From assembly GCA_949775045.1 (NCBI GenBank), contig OX459110.1, positions 169,501 through 233,500 of the forward strand: a DNA stretch of 64,000 bases, read 5' to 3'. Below are positions 45,596-58,398 of the stretch, piece after piece. A program made the translations under genes and the position numbers. The notes under the pieces were generated by a model. That model did not search any database, had not been told where the DNA came from, and was given only the letters and a program-made list of their open reading frames with translations. Position 1 is the first letter of the stretch. Every line of letters starts with the position of its first letter. The stretch comes from Metridium senile (taxonomy: Eukaryota; Cnidaria; Anthozoa; Actiniaria; Metridiidae).

Positions 45596-46825
45596 TTACC
45601 GTTAAAATCATTTGTAGACATACCCAACTGGACAAGCTAGACTGTATAGTAAATTGTAGCGGTCAGTGTTGAAATATCCGACAAGCACCCCGTCCTTTTA
45701 TACATGGGAGTCCCCGATGAATATTATCGACAATATATATCATGTTATCATATTAGTTGGCCAGGAATTGTAAATAAGTATAAATGCATGTACACCTAAA
45801 CAATCCAAATAAATCATTGTAATCACACACTTGGTTGTGTCTTTAAGCTTTGCAGCAAATTAGCCTAAAATATACTGAAGCCTTACCAATTTAGCTCAAA
45901 GTCGTGCACCTTTTTCGTTAAAGACGTACATGAGAAGATATTATAAAGAACGATCGTAAGAGTGATACGAAGCGTAGCCATCCATTTTAAAGCTCGAGAA
46001 AAGTGCACAACGGTTTGAAGATCTTTGGAAACAGTGCGCGAGCGGTGCAGCAAATGCAGTAAAAGGAGGATTTAAACTTAACAAAGCGTGCACTACAGTT
46101 GTGCTATTTATAAAATCAATTCATCGCGATATATTACAATCACAAACTCAATATTTATTCACGAGGCCGGCTAATAAATTAACACAATTTGATCACATGA
46201 TAAGAACTCGGTAATCCAGCACGTACCAGTCGAAAGCTGAGTTTTGGTTGGCCCCCTAATACAGTACTACCGCTATTGTTTGGTTATTTTAGGGCAATTG
46301 TTTGGAAAGACTCTATTGTTTTTTAAACCAATCGTAAACGATGCTTCGATTTGGTGCTGATTGTCCTCAAGAACTGGATAAAAATCCAATTCCGTCCAAG
46401 AAGAAGGAATGGATCGGACCGGATCAAAATTCAAACAGCAATAATCGACATTAACAACCAAATTCATAAACGCAATCCTATAACGTATTTCGAATACAAA
46501 GCTATTTAAAAATGTACCTCAATATATCTAGCTTATCTAAAACTTATAGCACAACTCACCACATGTTAGATTGTCATCCACGTTTACGCTAGCCAAATCC
46601 TGATAGAGCTTCCCTATAGAACCATTGTGAACTGCTATTTCTTTAGCAAACTTCAATAACCAACAATTAGAGGAACAGACTATCATATTTTCCCTAAATC
46701 TTGTCGGCAACCTCTTGTGGATTCAAGGCGAGCAGGCTTGGTTGCAAAGCAGCATTGATTAGATTAGAAAAGTATAACAAAAACAAGCTTGTCATACGAA
46801 TGTATAGTTGCATAACTTATTCTTG

Positions 46826-46956
46826 GGTTGCAACCATTCCCAGGAGAGCTAATTGAACATAAGAAACGGAAGCCATGCTGGTGGTCTTGCCAAAAGAAAA
46901 CCATCACCGTGACTGGTGGTACTTTTGTTCAATTCGCTCTCCTGGGAATGGTTGCA
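46826..46956. mobile_element. Foldback element, full copy (GGTTGCAACCATTCCCAGG family)
   Basis: Ends GGTTGCAACCATTCCCAGGA and, inverted, TCCTGGGAATGGTTGCA. The interior holds AGCCATGCTGGTGGTC and CCATCACCGTGACTGGTGGT. Same family at 39,962 and, inverted, at 57,778. Confidence 0.88.
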
Positions 46957-47072
46957 TAATTTATACCTTGCAACAATTCTTAAACATCAAGAAATAGAAC
47001 AATCTTTCATTACTAGAAAGAATAACAGTCTGCTCTTTGTTTAAATTAAATACAAAACGCCTCCCGAATAAA

Positions 47073-47291
47073 ATTCCAGTTTCACGTTATTTAGTACCTT
47101 TGTACTATTTGAAAAAGGTGCATTTCACATGCTAAGCCTCGATTTGTTGTCAAAATATTCACAAATTTCGAGGAAAGCACAAAAATATGTTATGACTTAA
47201 CAATAAAAAACACATTTACATTTACTCCGAATCGAGATTATCCCTGTGCAAATGCGCCTTTTGTCAAATAGTACAGCGGTACTAGATATGA
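47073..47291. mobile_element. Foldback element (CCAGTTTCACG family)
   Basis: Begins TTCCAGTTTCACGTTATTTAG and ends GTACAGCGGTACTAGATATGA. It shares AAAAAACACATTTACATT, GAGATTATCCCTGTGCAAAT and GCGCCTTTTGTCAAATAG with 57,312-57,558. The right end is decayed in this copy. Confidence 0.75.
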
Positions 47292-48669
47292 GTTTGAGAT
47301 GTTATTCCAAAGCCTCCAAATTGGACTCAACAAGCTTACAAGTCCTGGAACAAATTAAGTGGACTTTTGTCCAGTTCTCATTGTCGGCTTTGAAATATTA
47401 CATCACAAGCATGCATGCATATTAGTTATATCTCAGGTTGGGCTTCCTGTGTGTTTTTAAAGTGACATTCATGACAAGTAGTCAAGGTACCCGTGAAAAA
47501 ATCAACAGCAGGCTAACGCTTGGGCTGCTCTTTGTAATGATTGGGCTCCCTGTGTCAATGATATTCCAAGATTACGGCCGAGGTGAGATCGCTGCGAGAC
47601 GATTTTGATTTTGATTTTTGCAAGCATTTCATTTTTTGTTGTAACTTACCCCCTATTGTACCCACAATTAACTGTTTTTAGCATTTATGGAATTCGTTTA
47701 GTGGCACAGTGGGCGGGTTTATTGGAATAAGTGCGGACATTTTTCGCTTAGCGTATTATTAAATATTATGATTTTGTTTAGAATAGTTGCAATCTTTGCT
47801 TGATTACAAGCACACAACAGTCGTAACATTTGCCCAAGACGATATTTTTGCGACGAAATAGAGATTATCATAAAGACAATTAAGATCAGTTTCACGCAGA
47901 ATTTACGCATGCGCACCAAGTATTTTCATGTTAATAACCAGATCTCATCGGCATTGAGCATACAATTTCTTTTATTTCCAAATACTTTAGCAGTGCTCCT
48001 GGCCAATCACTTGTATTGTATTTTCACAGTATCAAAGTCTGCACTGATTTAAAACGTGAAAATAAGTTCTCTTGTTACAAAAAAACAGTTGAAAATTAAG
48101 TATTTGGGGAACTAAAGAAGTTGTTGTTTGATCAAAGACATCGAGATCACTATAAATTGACTTGATGCGTACGTACAAGCTGCGTCAAATGCGTCAACAT
48201 CTTTTCATTATTAGAAATCTCTAATGAATGAGAAATGCTAAAATTGACGCCAATTTGAGCACCACATGACACTCAATTATACATTTTTTTTTTAATTAAG
48301 GGCAGCAAATATTATCTGTAAAATGGAATGAAAGGCACTTTTAAAAAAAACGTAGCTCGCTGTCTAGTGCCAAGCTCCTTGTCTGCAGCTGAGCTATATT
48401 TACATAGATAGAGTAACTGCAGTATTGCACAGGATTCATTTAATTGCCCACAATTCATTTACGAAAAATTAATATCTGAGTGTGCTAAAATGCATGTTTG
48501 TTTACCTATATTGTACATTATTGTATTTGAAAGTGTTTTCATTTCAATTTTATCGTCGAAATTCCACTTTGAAAATTACACTCATCTTATTTGTTTGAAG
48601 AGAATTGACAGGCGTTCTGCATAATAGACAGTGCAAATAGTTAAAATAATACTTGTTTACTTTTGACAG

Positions 48670-48835
48670 CGAGCCAGAACATACGCAAATGGTTGTCCGA
48701 CTCAAAAGGCGGAAAGAAGTCATTTTAATGGTTTCGTGGACTACAAACAACACAGAATATCTCAACACTAACCTCCATGTTCTGGACGAGTATAAGCAGC
48801 ACAGGCACGTTTTCCATCCAGCTTTTCTTGGATAA
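48670..48835 (+). CDS. Possible isolated terminal coding exon
   Basis: After a pyrimidine tract and acceptor (TTACTTTTGACAG) an open frame of 54 complete codons runs to TAA. Its codons are balanced and GC-richer than its surroundings, unlike other short frames here. The product is charged (VVRLKRRKEV, LHVLDEYKQHRH) with no domain I recognise. No partner exon was found upstream within the window. It could be the last exon of an unseen gene, an old processed copy, or chance; the reverse strand is also open across it (105 codons). Confidence 0.25.
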
Positions 48836-48849
48836 TTGAATTGCCTATT

Positions 48850-48895
48850 TCCTATTCGCTGTGACAACCTTTTTGCAATTAGGTGTACATAATTG
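48850..48895 (+). repeat. Copy of a dispersed GACAACCTT..TTAGGTGTA motif
   Basis: GTGACAACCTTTTTGCAATTAGGTG resembles 46-95 and 63,918-63,955. Probably the end of an interspersed repeat; its full extent cannot be defined from three copies. Confidence 0.45.
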
Positions 48896-49249
48896 CCTGG
48901 ATCTCAAATTATTTGATGAATAGAAGTATATGTGTATTTTATAGGAGACTCATGTCTACGTAATTAGGATGACTTTTGTATGTTTTAATAATGAATGATC
49001 AGGCCATCAAGTAATGTGTCATGACCAAAATAGGTTGGTCTGTAAAGCTTTTAGTTTGTACAAAGATATCCATCTTTAATATGAAAATGGATGGAGGCCA
49101 AGATTGAAGCGTTGTCAAGAAAGAAAACAGATACCGTTTACTTAATTACACTATAGCAAAGGAATAGCTAAAATTTACAAGACATGTACAAAAATAATAC
49201 TATAACTTTACTGGAAGAAGAAAGAAGAAGAAAATCATGTTGAATATGA

Positions 49250-49334
49250 TGTGATGATGATGATAATAATGATGATGATGATGATGTCGATGATGCGATG
49301 TTGATGATGATTTTAATGATGATGATTTTAATGT

Positions 49335-49386
<52 letters not shown>

Positions 49387-49496
49387 GGTGGTGGTGGTGG
49401 TGGTGGTGGTGGTGGTGGTGGTGGTGGTGGTGGTGGTGGTGGTGGTGGTGGTGGTGGTGGTGGTGGTGGTGGTGGTGGTGGTGGTGGTGGTGGTGG

Positions 49497-49545
<49 letters not shown>

Positions 49546-49553
49546 GGTGGTGG

Positions 49554-49586
<33 letters not shown>

Positions 49587-49612
49587 CGATGGTGGTGGTG
49601 ACGATGATGAAA
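49250..49612 (+). repeat. (ATG)n / (GGT)n trinucleotide array
   Basis: Degenerate GAT triplets, then about 125 bp of pure GGT at 49,371-49,497, then alternating ATG and GGT blocks. Homopolymeric Val, Met, Pro, Ser and His frames are by-products. Confidence 0.95.
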
Positions 49613-52600
49613 AGGGAAAAACACGTGTTAACATTTGGTCAGCTATCCCTCAGCTATACTTTCACGCATCACGGCGTCCATACAAACAGTCAGAAATAAG
49701 GCCTCAAAATCGTGTTTTTTCGATCTTTTCTCGAAACAATTTCAGAAAAGTAAAAAAAAAGTAGCCATAGCTACAGCCTAAATCTTTAATTGACCTTATC
49801 AAATGATTTTGATCCACTTTCTGTGCAAAAAGTACACGTACATTTTTATATGATGGTGATTATTATGATGTTCAAGATGATGATGATTAAAATAATTGTG
49901 AAATACGATGTCCGATCGTGATCCTAGTCGCCTATGAGTAATTCGTGAAAGTCCCCATTCTTTAAATATATAATTTATGGTCAGACTGTGATGTTAAGAG
50001 CCGTGTTAAATTTGTACATGATAACGTTGCTAGTCGATCATTGATTGGTTAATACGTCTGTGGTTAGGTCATGGTCACAGTCAGAATCAGTCAAAGTGAA
50101 GTCTGATGTACGTCGTTTATGTGGCTTGCATGATTCGTATATAAAACCCATAGATGACATACAGTTTTTTCCTACGGAGAGATATATCTATAAAGGCACC
50201 TAGGATATAACTGTACCCGAAGAATTGTTATGATCATCTTGAACGTTTTTTCTGTTTAACTTATTGCTTTTAAATTTGTTTGTTTGTTCGTTTGTTTGTT
50301 CGTTCGTTCGTTCGTTCGTTCATCCATTCATCCATCCATTCATCCATCCATTCATTCATGTTGTGTTAATACTTCTATTCATCTCTTTGTTAAAACAAGA
50401 TATTCCACTGCACCAGTCACCTTGAAATAGAAGTACTTTCTATCGTTAATAATTCACTATCGACCATCGGCATCTGGCAAGATTTGCCTTATACTCATCC
50501 ATTCATTACATAGGCTTTGCAAATTATTAAAAGCCTCTTGAAATCGAAATGAAATCCCTTTTAGCTCCAAGCTGTTTCATTGTTAATAATTTACTATCAA
50601 TGATAGGAATCGGTTGTGTTTTATCAGCCATTAAATTTGCATTAGTATTTAGGCTTTTTAAATTGGGTGTAAGCAAAAAGAAAATATGAAATATGAAATA
50701 ACCCCATGATAAATAGACATAACTATAACCTTGGGAAATTGTGAGCCCCAGGTATGTTTAACGTTGCATTTATATATTTATTCTAAAAGTTAAATGTTTT
50801 AGTGTTTGAAATGAGCATGGAGAGAAGCATGCATTTAATAACTTTACTCGCTATTTTTTTCTGTCTTTTTTTTCCCTCTTCGCGTATTTTTAACCATTTT
50901 TTACTGCACTCCTTAACTTGTCTAGTTATTTCTAGAGCCTATTTAAAGCCTTGTTATCTACCGTCATTATTAATTCAGTTCCTCCAAAATAATTTAAGTC
51001 ACTTTCATCGTTAATTATTCATTATGGAATAAGAAAACAGGCACCTAGGTTATGTCTGTCTAACTAGAACTTTTGTGTGATTTTCCTTAAAGTTAGCGGC
51101 TAATTGAAAATCGGCACTTGCTTTTACAAACGTGCTCTAGTAATCAAAGTAAGTACGTTTATCGTTTTAATAATTTACCATCGATTTAACACCCATAAGA
51201 TCATTTCATCCAACCAATTTGGATTTGATTACGGGGTGGATGGACTCCCTTTGTCCAAATGGTAGTGGTGAGCGGCGTTCGTTTTAATTTAGGGTTGAAA
51301 ATATTCCCTGTGCGTACTTTTTAGGATTCTTGCTCGAAAATGAATCGAATTACTAAACTTGACTCTGTACCTATAAGAGTCCTTCTCAGAACTTGACTTT
51401 GTTAATATAAAAAAATATAACGGCCAACAACATAGCACAGTCGTACATCCTAGGGGTTGAAATCAACAAGGCTTTAACAGTTCTTAACAATTAAGGGTTA
51501 TTTTTAAAAACCGCCGATGACCCCCTATCACTTGGCCAAAGGGGATCCCCCTAGGGATCTGATGTGATTGGCGCGCGGGAATAAACGTATACCAACTTTA
51601 ATAATAATGTTTATATTCGGCAAAAGTTAGATCTGTGTTGGATATCCGGCCGGTCGAATAGATAAGATTTCCATTTATAATGCGGCTAGATAAACCTGAT
51701 GTTTAACGAGTATAAGGGATTACACTAGCTAGCTGCCTTCTCAAAGACTGTGCTCATCACAAAGAGATTATTAGAAGGTATGAAGAGAAGGTTTGTAGCG
51801 ATAAATGTAATGGTAAGGTTGATCAATCTTTAGGTAGGTTTTTTTCTTGTTATGTGTTTTTAATTTTACTGAATGCTAGTGATAAACCATTCTTTATTCA
51901 ATTAAAATTGTTTTTATTGAATTAAAATATCATGTCTACTACGTTTGAAATGATAAGCATTCGTTCATGTTCACCAATTTCAGGGCTACAAGAATAAACT
52001 TGATTAGTTTTTGATGTTGTTTAAGCATTTCCTTGAGTTTATTTTTTCTTATTGTTGTTGTCAATGGTCGGTACTGGAGGTATGTTTGTTTATTTATTTT
52101 TTATTTATTTTTTCGTTTTTGTTTGTTTGTTTGTTTGTCTGGCTGTTTGTTTGTTTGTTTGTTGAAGGGTTTTTATTTCCACAAATTTTGAAAAAATGTA
52201 TATAAATAATAATGCAAATTGTTAAGGTGGTAGAGTGTAGAATGCAACCCAAATTGTCAATGACAGGTTTCTGTAATATCAATAGTATTATTAGTAGTAT
52301 TATTAGTATTATTAGTATTATTATTGTGTGTTTTATTTAGTGGTTTGGGTTTTGGTTTCTGTACGTCTCAATTGCTTAGTTTGTCGCGTTCATGTTTACG
52401 TATTTTAGTCATTGATGCATGCTATTTTACATTCTTTCACATTTTGTTGATTGGATTTGGTTTAGTTCAGTTTATTCAAATCTTATTTCATTTTACTTTT
52501 TTGCGCATTTGATTATATTCATTTAGTTATTTATGTAAGCTTTTTCTGATCTTCTTTGCTTTAAAGCTAATATTTTGTTGATTGGATTTGGTTTTCTTTA

Positions 52601-53944
52601 TATTTATTTTTTATATCTTATTCTATTTTTCCCTGTTTTTTTTTTTTCTGTAGCACAGCTAGCCTTTTGTTCTCACTCAGTATTAGAATTAGCCAAATGT
52701 TATTTTTAAGTATTTTGTATATATTTTTCCTGTTTTGTTTAATCAGATTTTTTTTCTAATGTTATTTTTTAAGGATTTCTTATTATTTTTGGGATGTAGA
52801 ATTGTTTAGTTTGTTTATTTATGTTTATTTTTTTAAGTATTTGTTATCATTTTTTGGATGTTGGATTGTCAAATTTGTCGTTTCTTGTTTTTCTACCTTC
52901 ATCCTGCCAGAGCGTGTTTGTTGCTTAATTGGTGTTTTTCTTAAATCTCTAATCCCCCTAAAAGATGAATTATTTTAGCAACTCGTTCACGGATAACCGT
53001 ACTAAATTATCATGTGTTAATGTGATTACATATTATATTATTGCAATGCTTTGGTTAAAATTATTATGCTATCATTATACATCCTGCGTGGATTTTATTT
53101 GTTTCTCTTCATCAAGCAGGGAGATCCGGTATTATTGTAATCGTAAGATTTGATTTTTATTAAAGAATGCCATCCAAACAGCATGTATTCCAAGATGTTG
53201 ATTCCACCAGGCTAAATTGAACATCTGTGAGATTGACCATTTATTTTTCATCCGTTTTGTGGTTCTCCCCAATGAGATGAAGACCCCTAAGTTAGGCTTT
53301 TTCAAGCATCTGTTAAAAAATATTTAAGTCAAACTGAGTTTATTTACAAAATCATTGGTTTAGCTTCAGTAAGCGAGGCACTATCGTGGAATACCACACG
53401 TCGGGTATTTGTCTATAGCTTACCCGCTTTTCTGTCTTTTCGCTCATAGTTTCGTAGGTTCGTTAATGAGGCCAAACACGCCAAACCTGTAAACTGGGAT
53501 TCAGCACATCTTGTGGTAGAATTTGAGGAATGCAAGTCGCTAAGTTACGAAACCAGGCTTCTTAACTAATAGACGAAGGTATATTGTGATGACGTTTACG
53601 AGCACCGTCAGTGGTCGGGCACATTCCTTCACGGCATCGAGACAATAGCCCTGTTACACGGCGCTTTACTGATGACAGCTAGTCAATTGGTAGAGCATCT
53701 TTGGTATCGGTTGTGACTACCGTCTACAAACAGCAGCTACAAAAGCAAACCTTTCTGAGTAAATAGAAGCTCGTTGTGTATTATAGATCAACAAGAGACA
53801 CATGTAAAGACCTTGGAGCAAGGATAGCCGATAAGATTATAGCACATGACATAGACTGGGCTACATTATTCTATCTTATCGCGACCTTATTATAACCAAT
53901 AGTGATATCAACCACTTCAAGGCTGTGTTATTCAACATTGAACA
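49613..53944. other. Intergenic stretch before the second GPCR gene
   Basis: No supported exon. Contains GTTT/GTTC units with ATCC at about 50,278-50,360, T-rich GTTT at 52,095-52,165 and (ATT/AGT)n at 52,281-52,325. At about 53,682 a tRNA A-box-like word (GTCAATTGGTAGAGCATC) occurs without a matching B box. Confidence 0.5.
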
Positions 53945-56900
53945 ATGGAGAACTCGACCAACTCTTCTCTAATAATGAACGAAACACAAGGAAATACGGC
54001 GGAGCTTGTGGAGCCCATTGGATCTTATATATTACGGCTGTTTTTATACGCTGTAATATTCCTATTGTCCGTACTAGGAAACGTTCTGGTCATTTACATC
54101 GTATATCGAACAAGAGAACTACACACAGGTAAGATGAATTAGTCTCAAACAAAATCAACCTATATATTTATAAATATAAACTAGCGATTAAACTAGTATA
54201 GGCTGCGTCGGTGTTGGATATAAACGATAGGTAATATAATGAAATTGGTACCACTGTGAAAAATGTTAACTTAACTTTACTGACGTTTCGAGCTTTAGCC
54301 CTTCGTCGGTGTAAACTGAAGAGAGTACATATTTATACTCTCCGCTAATGATGTTGTTTTTGTAATGTACAATTTGGCCTATTAAGTAATTTAGATGTCA
54401 TAGTTTTAGCAGGTTTTTGAGTTTGACGTAGTTAATAGCTTGGGTTAGCCCACGGGGCTCTTGACCAGTACAAAACTATTGAAAACATCCCAATATTATT
54501 GCCTTAAAGGTGTGTATTTAGTATAGTCGAAGTGCTCTCAAGTGATTCTTACATCAACAGCTTTATTATACAATTGAATAAATGGTCTTTAAATAAGACG
54601 GACGAGGAAATAATATAGGTTCAATAATAATACTAATAATCACTGTAGCTTTTCATAACGATAGTCGTGGTTTTTTCTTGTCAAGATTCTTCAATTATTA
54701 TATGTTAATAAAGATGGAATGTTTACTATCGGTGACGTATAGTTTAATTGTGTGTATAAGGATTTCGATTTGATTGTAATATCACAGCGGGCTGGTGTGC
54801 TGTGAACAAAAACACACGCAGGGACAAATTTGCAATTAACTCGTACACAATGTAAATTTATTAAGTTATTTTATGGTTGAACGAATGTTTGTGGAAATAA
54901 AACGCTTATTTAGCAACATTGTTTCACGTCGAAATTAAGGACTCGCCATTATCGTTTTCAGGGTTAAAAAAATATATATATATATTATGACTGAAAGCAT
55001 TTATAGCAAAGCTTATCTTTCAATAATGCTCTGGTTGAGTGTTTTAAGGAAATATAAAGTCCATTCGACCAGTAGTTGAACTTTAGAACGATAATAATAA
55101 TGATAAGGATATGCATGACTGTATATATATATATATCGCACTTTACATGATAAATATGTTCCAACGCGCTTTATGTATTCTTGTGAACCGTTTTCGGTCA
55201 GTTTTCATACAATCACGAGAGGAGTTAGTATACTTGGTTAGTTCCTTTGCTCCGACGAAGGGCTAAAGCTCGAAACGTCAGTAAAGTTAAGTCAACATCT
55301 TTTTACGGTGTTACAAATTTCATTCTATTACCTATCGTTTATATCAAACACCAACGCAGCCTATACTAGTTTACTCGCTAGTTTCTATTTCTATTTTTTA
55401 CGGTGTTACAAATTTCATTCTATTACCTATCGTTTATATCAAACACCAACGCAGCCTATACTAGTTTAATTACTCGCTAGTTTCCATTTATATTTAGTTA
55501 GTGTTAGCTATGATAATGGTATGGAATTTATACAGCACGCTTTCAATGTGAAATATGCTCAAATGCACTTTACAAAGCAGCTATTTCCAAACAGCTATTT
55601 CCACGACGCAAAAAAGGTTAATTTTTAGCTGAGTGACCAAAGCTGTCTAAGGGCACAACTGCAAGTCATCAGTACAAATCCCCAGACATCGCTTTTTTTG
55701 TTCGAGCATTACAAGTCTGTCGAAGAACGTCACGATAATCTTAGATGATGGATTGGCTGCAAACTTTGTTCATCGATCCCTAGTTCTCATCCACTTTAAT
55801 TAACGTGCATGGCAGGATTTTGTTAATCCAGGGCTGTGACCCTTTAATCTGACCCTCTGGTATTCATTCCTAAAGAAAGTAGTATCATATTGTAACGTTT
55901 AAAGCTAGTATTGACCAAACACACACGTTCCACAACGCTTTTACTGCAGAGAAAAACTCTTAGACGGTCGTGGACTTCAGTGAAGTAGTTTAACTATGAC
56001 ACGTCATTGAATCGATCAAATCATAGACTAATCTTTCGTAGAACACATTAGTAATGATGCATTATCGATTGAGAAGTATGGATAATTGATCACATACTCT
56101 TAAGATTGACAATCAAAGAGAGCCAAGGTTCAAACAACTCCTTAAACAGACAACCACGAGAGGGTAATGTCTCCGGTTTTGCCTCCGGAACTTTCTAGAA
56201 CACAGGAAGAGAGTTGTACTTTTTATAGCTCGGGCGAGGTTTAAAAATAGCCAGTAATGTTGTTTATCGTCGATTGTATAAAATACAGCCAATCAGAATG
56301 CTAGAAAGTCGTTGTACTGATACATGTATTCGGAGGTAATCGACTGCCTCTAGCTTCCCATGAGACATTGCTGGTTCTCGTTATTTGAAAGATCTCTTTA
56401 AAAAGGCTCATGTGTATAATAGAAAATACGAGTGACTCATGGGATATCCCACGGTATGCCACTCGAAACCGTCGTATAACTAGTATTTAATTATTTGTCG
56501 TTAAAACGTTTTTATGCTCACATGGTTATGAACAGGAATCCAGGAGAGAAACACTTAATCCAGCTATTTGATATGGCTAAATGATGAATGAACAGTTTGA
56601 AATCGTAGCAATGTCATGTAGGGTTAATTTTTACCACTACCACCACTGTTAACACTACAACTAACACACTACTACTATATATCACTACTACTACACAACC
56701 AACTATCACCTACATCACAACTATCACCACTACAATTAATTACCACTTACATTGTATCACTACAAATACCACTAACTACTACTAACAAAAAATAGAACTA
56801 CTACCACCTCATCCCACTACCTCAACCACTACACTACCTCAACCACTACTACCCAAACACCACTATCAATACGAATCCCTCGAAACAATAACATTATCAC

Positions 56901-58335
56901 CACTACTATCACTACCACTTCACTAACACAAGCACAACCACTACCACAACCACCAACAACAACAACCCAACCCCAATACTACTACCAAATTAAACAAAAT
57001 TTGAGAAACAATTAATATCAAATCATAAATATATGTATACGCGATGAAAGATTACAACTGTTTTGTGTTCTAGAATAGCCGAAAAGGGTCATAACCTTCA
57101 ACTGAAGCGCACTTGTAAATCGTAAATCGAATTTTTACGTGAGAAATATATGTTCAGTTTGTTGCCTAAAATTGTCACCGTTTAAAAACGATCAATTTTG
57201 TGTCAGTGTTTTTGGTTGATTGTCGTATAACTGTCTTGGACCTTAACAATGAATTGAGATCATTAAACGATAATTTGTAGACGACTGTGTCGGTTTTTCA
57301 CAGAAACAATACTCCAGTTTCACGCTATCTGGCTATAGCACCGCTGTACTATTTGACAAAAGTCGTATTTCAACGATGGAAGCTTCGCTTTGTAGTAAAA
57401 ATATTCAAATCGTCCAAGCAAAGCAAGAAAAAATGTTATCGTTGACACTAAAAAACACATTTGAATTAACTCAGCTTAACTCTGAATTGAGGTTATCCCT
57501 GTGGAAATGCGCCTTTTGGTCAAATAATACAGTGGTGATAGATAACATGAAACTGGAGTCTTGGAGAAACAAGGGATGAATTGCATCTGTGTGTAATAGT
57601 TCAAAGGTTGTTTGGTATTCGCTAACAAGTCAATACTCTGCATGTTAATACACCAATAGCCCTTCAACGATTCTCGTCCACAATCTCAGCCTCGTTAGCG
57701 TTTAACATATTCTTTAGAATTTGACTACAGCCCATGGAATTTTGAAGTTTCAATTGTCTTCTAACGTGCATGCAGATGGTTTTCAACCATTCCCAGGAGA
57801 GAGAATTGAACAAAAGAACCACCAGTCACTGTGATGGTTTTCTTTTATAAAGACCACCAGCATGGCTGCCGTTTCGTTTGTTCAATTCACTCTCCTGGGA
57901 ACTGGTTGCAACCCAAGAAGTCCCTAATTAACGCGAACTGTAGTCAGATTCTCAAGAATATATTACACGCAATCGAGATTGAGGTTGAACGACGAGAACC
58001 GTGAAAAGATTTATTGCTTCCTTAGAAGCACCGACGTAGTTATCGTGTGATCATCTTATAATGTTGTTTCTGTCATTATCTGTGGCTATCAGAGACTTAA
58101 GAGGGTCACTCTATTATATTTAACTATGATTAGAGGTCATTCAATATGATGGAGCTGAGCAATGTGCGCTGAACGCATTTAAATATATTTTTTTACGAAA
58201 CAGCAGATAATTAAAATGCAAAATATAGTCATCGGCTCGCACATCGAATATGTCAATAAAGATAAAGATGATGATGATGATGGTGGTGATGATGATGATG
58301 GTGATGGTGATAACGTTGTTGTTGATGATGGACCC

Positions 58336-58398
<63 letters not shown>

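Noticed and set aside
45650..45835. Possible solo LTR (TATAAAT near 45,779, AATAAAT near 45,811)
   Set aside because: No matching ends, target duplication or second copy in the window; the motifs alone are too weak.
49200..49699. Poly-Val, poly-His, poly-Pro frames
   Set aside because: Trinucleotide array; amino-acid runs change with frame and strand.
53675..53765. tRNA-like A box (TCAATTGGTAGAGCATC)
   Set aside because: No B box at the right distance and no cloverleaf; at best a SINE or tRNA fragment.
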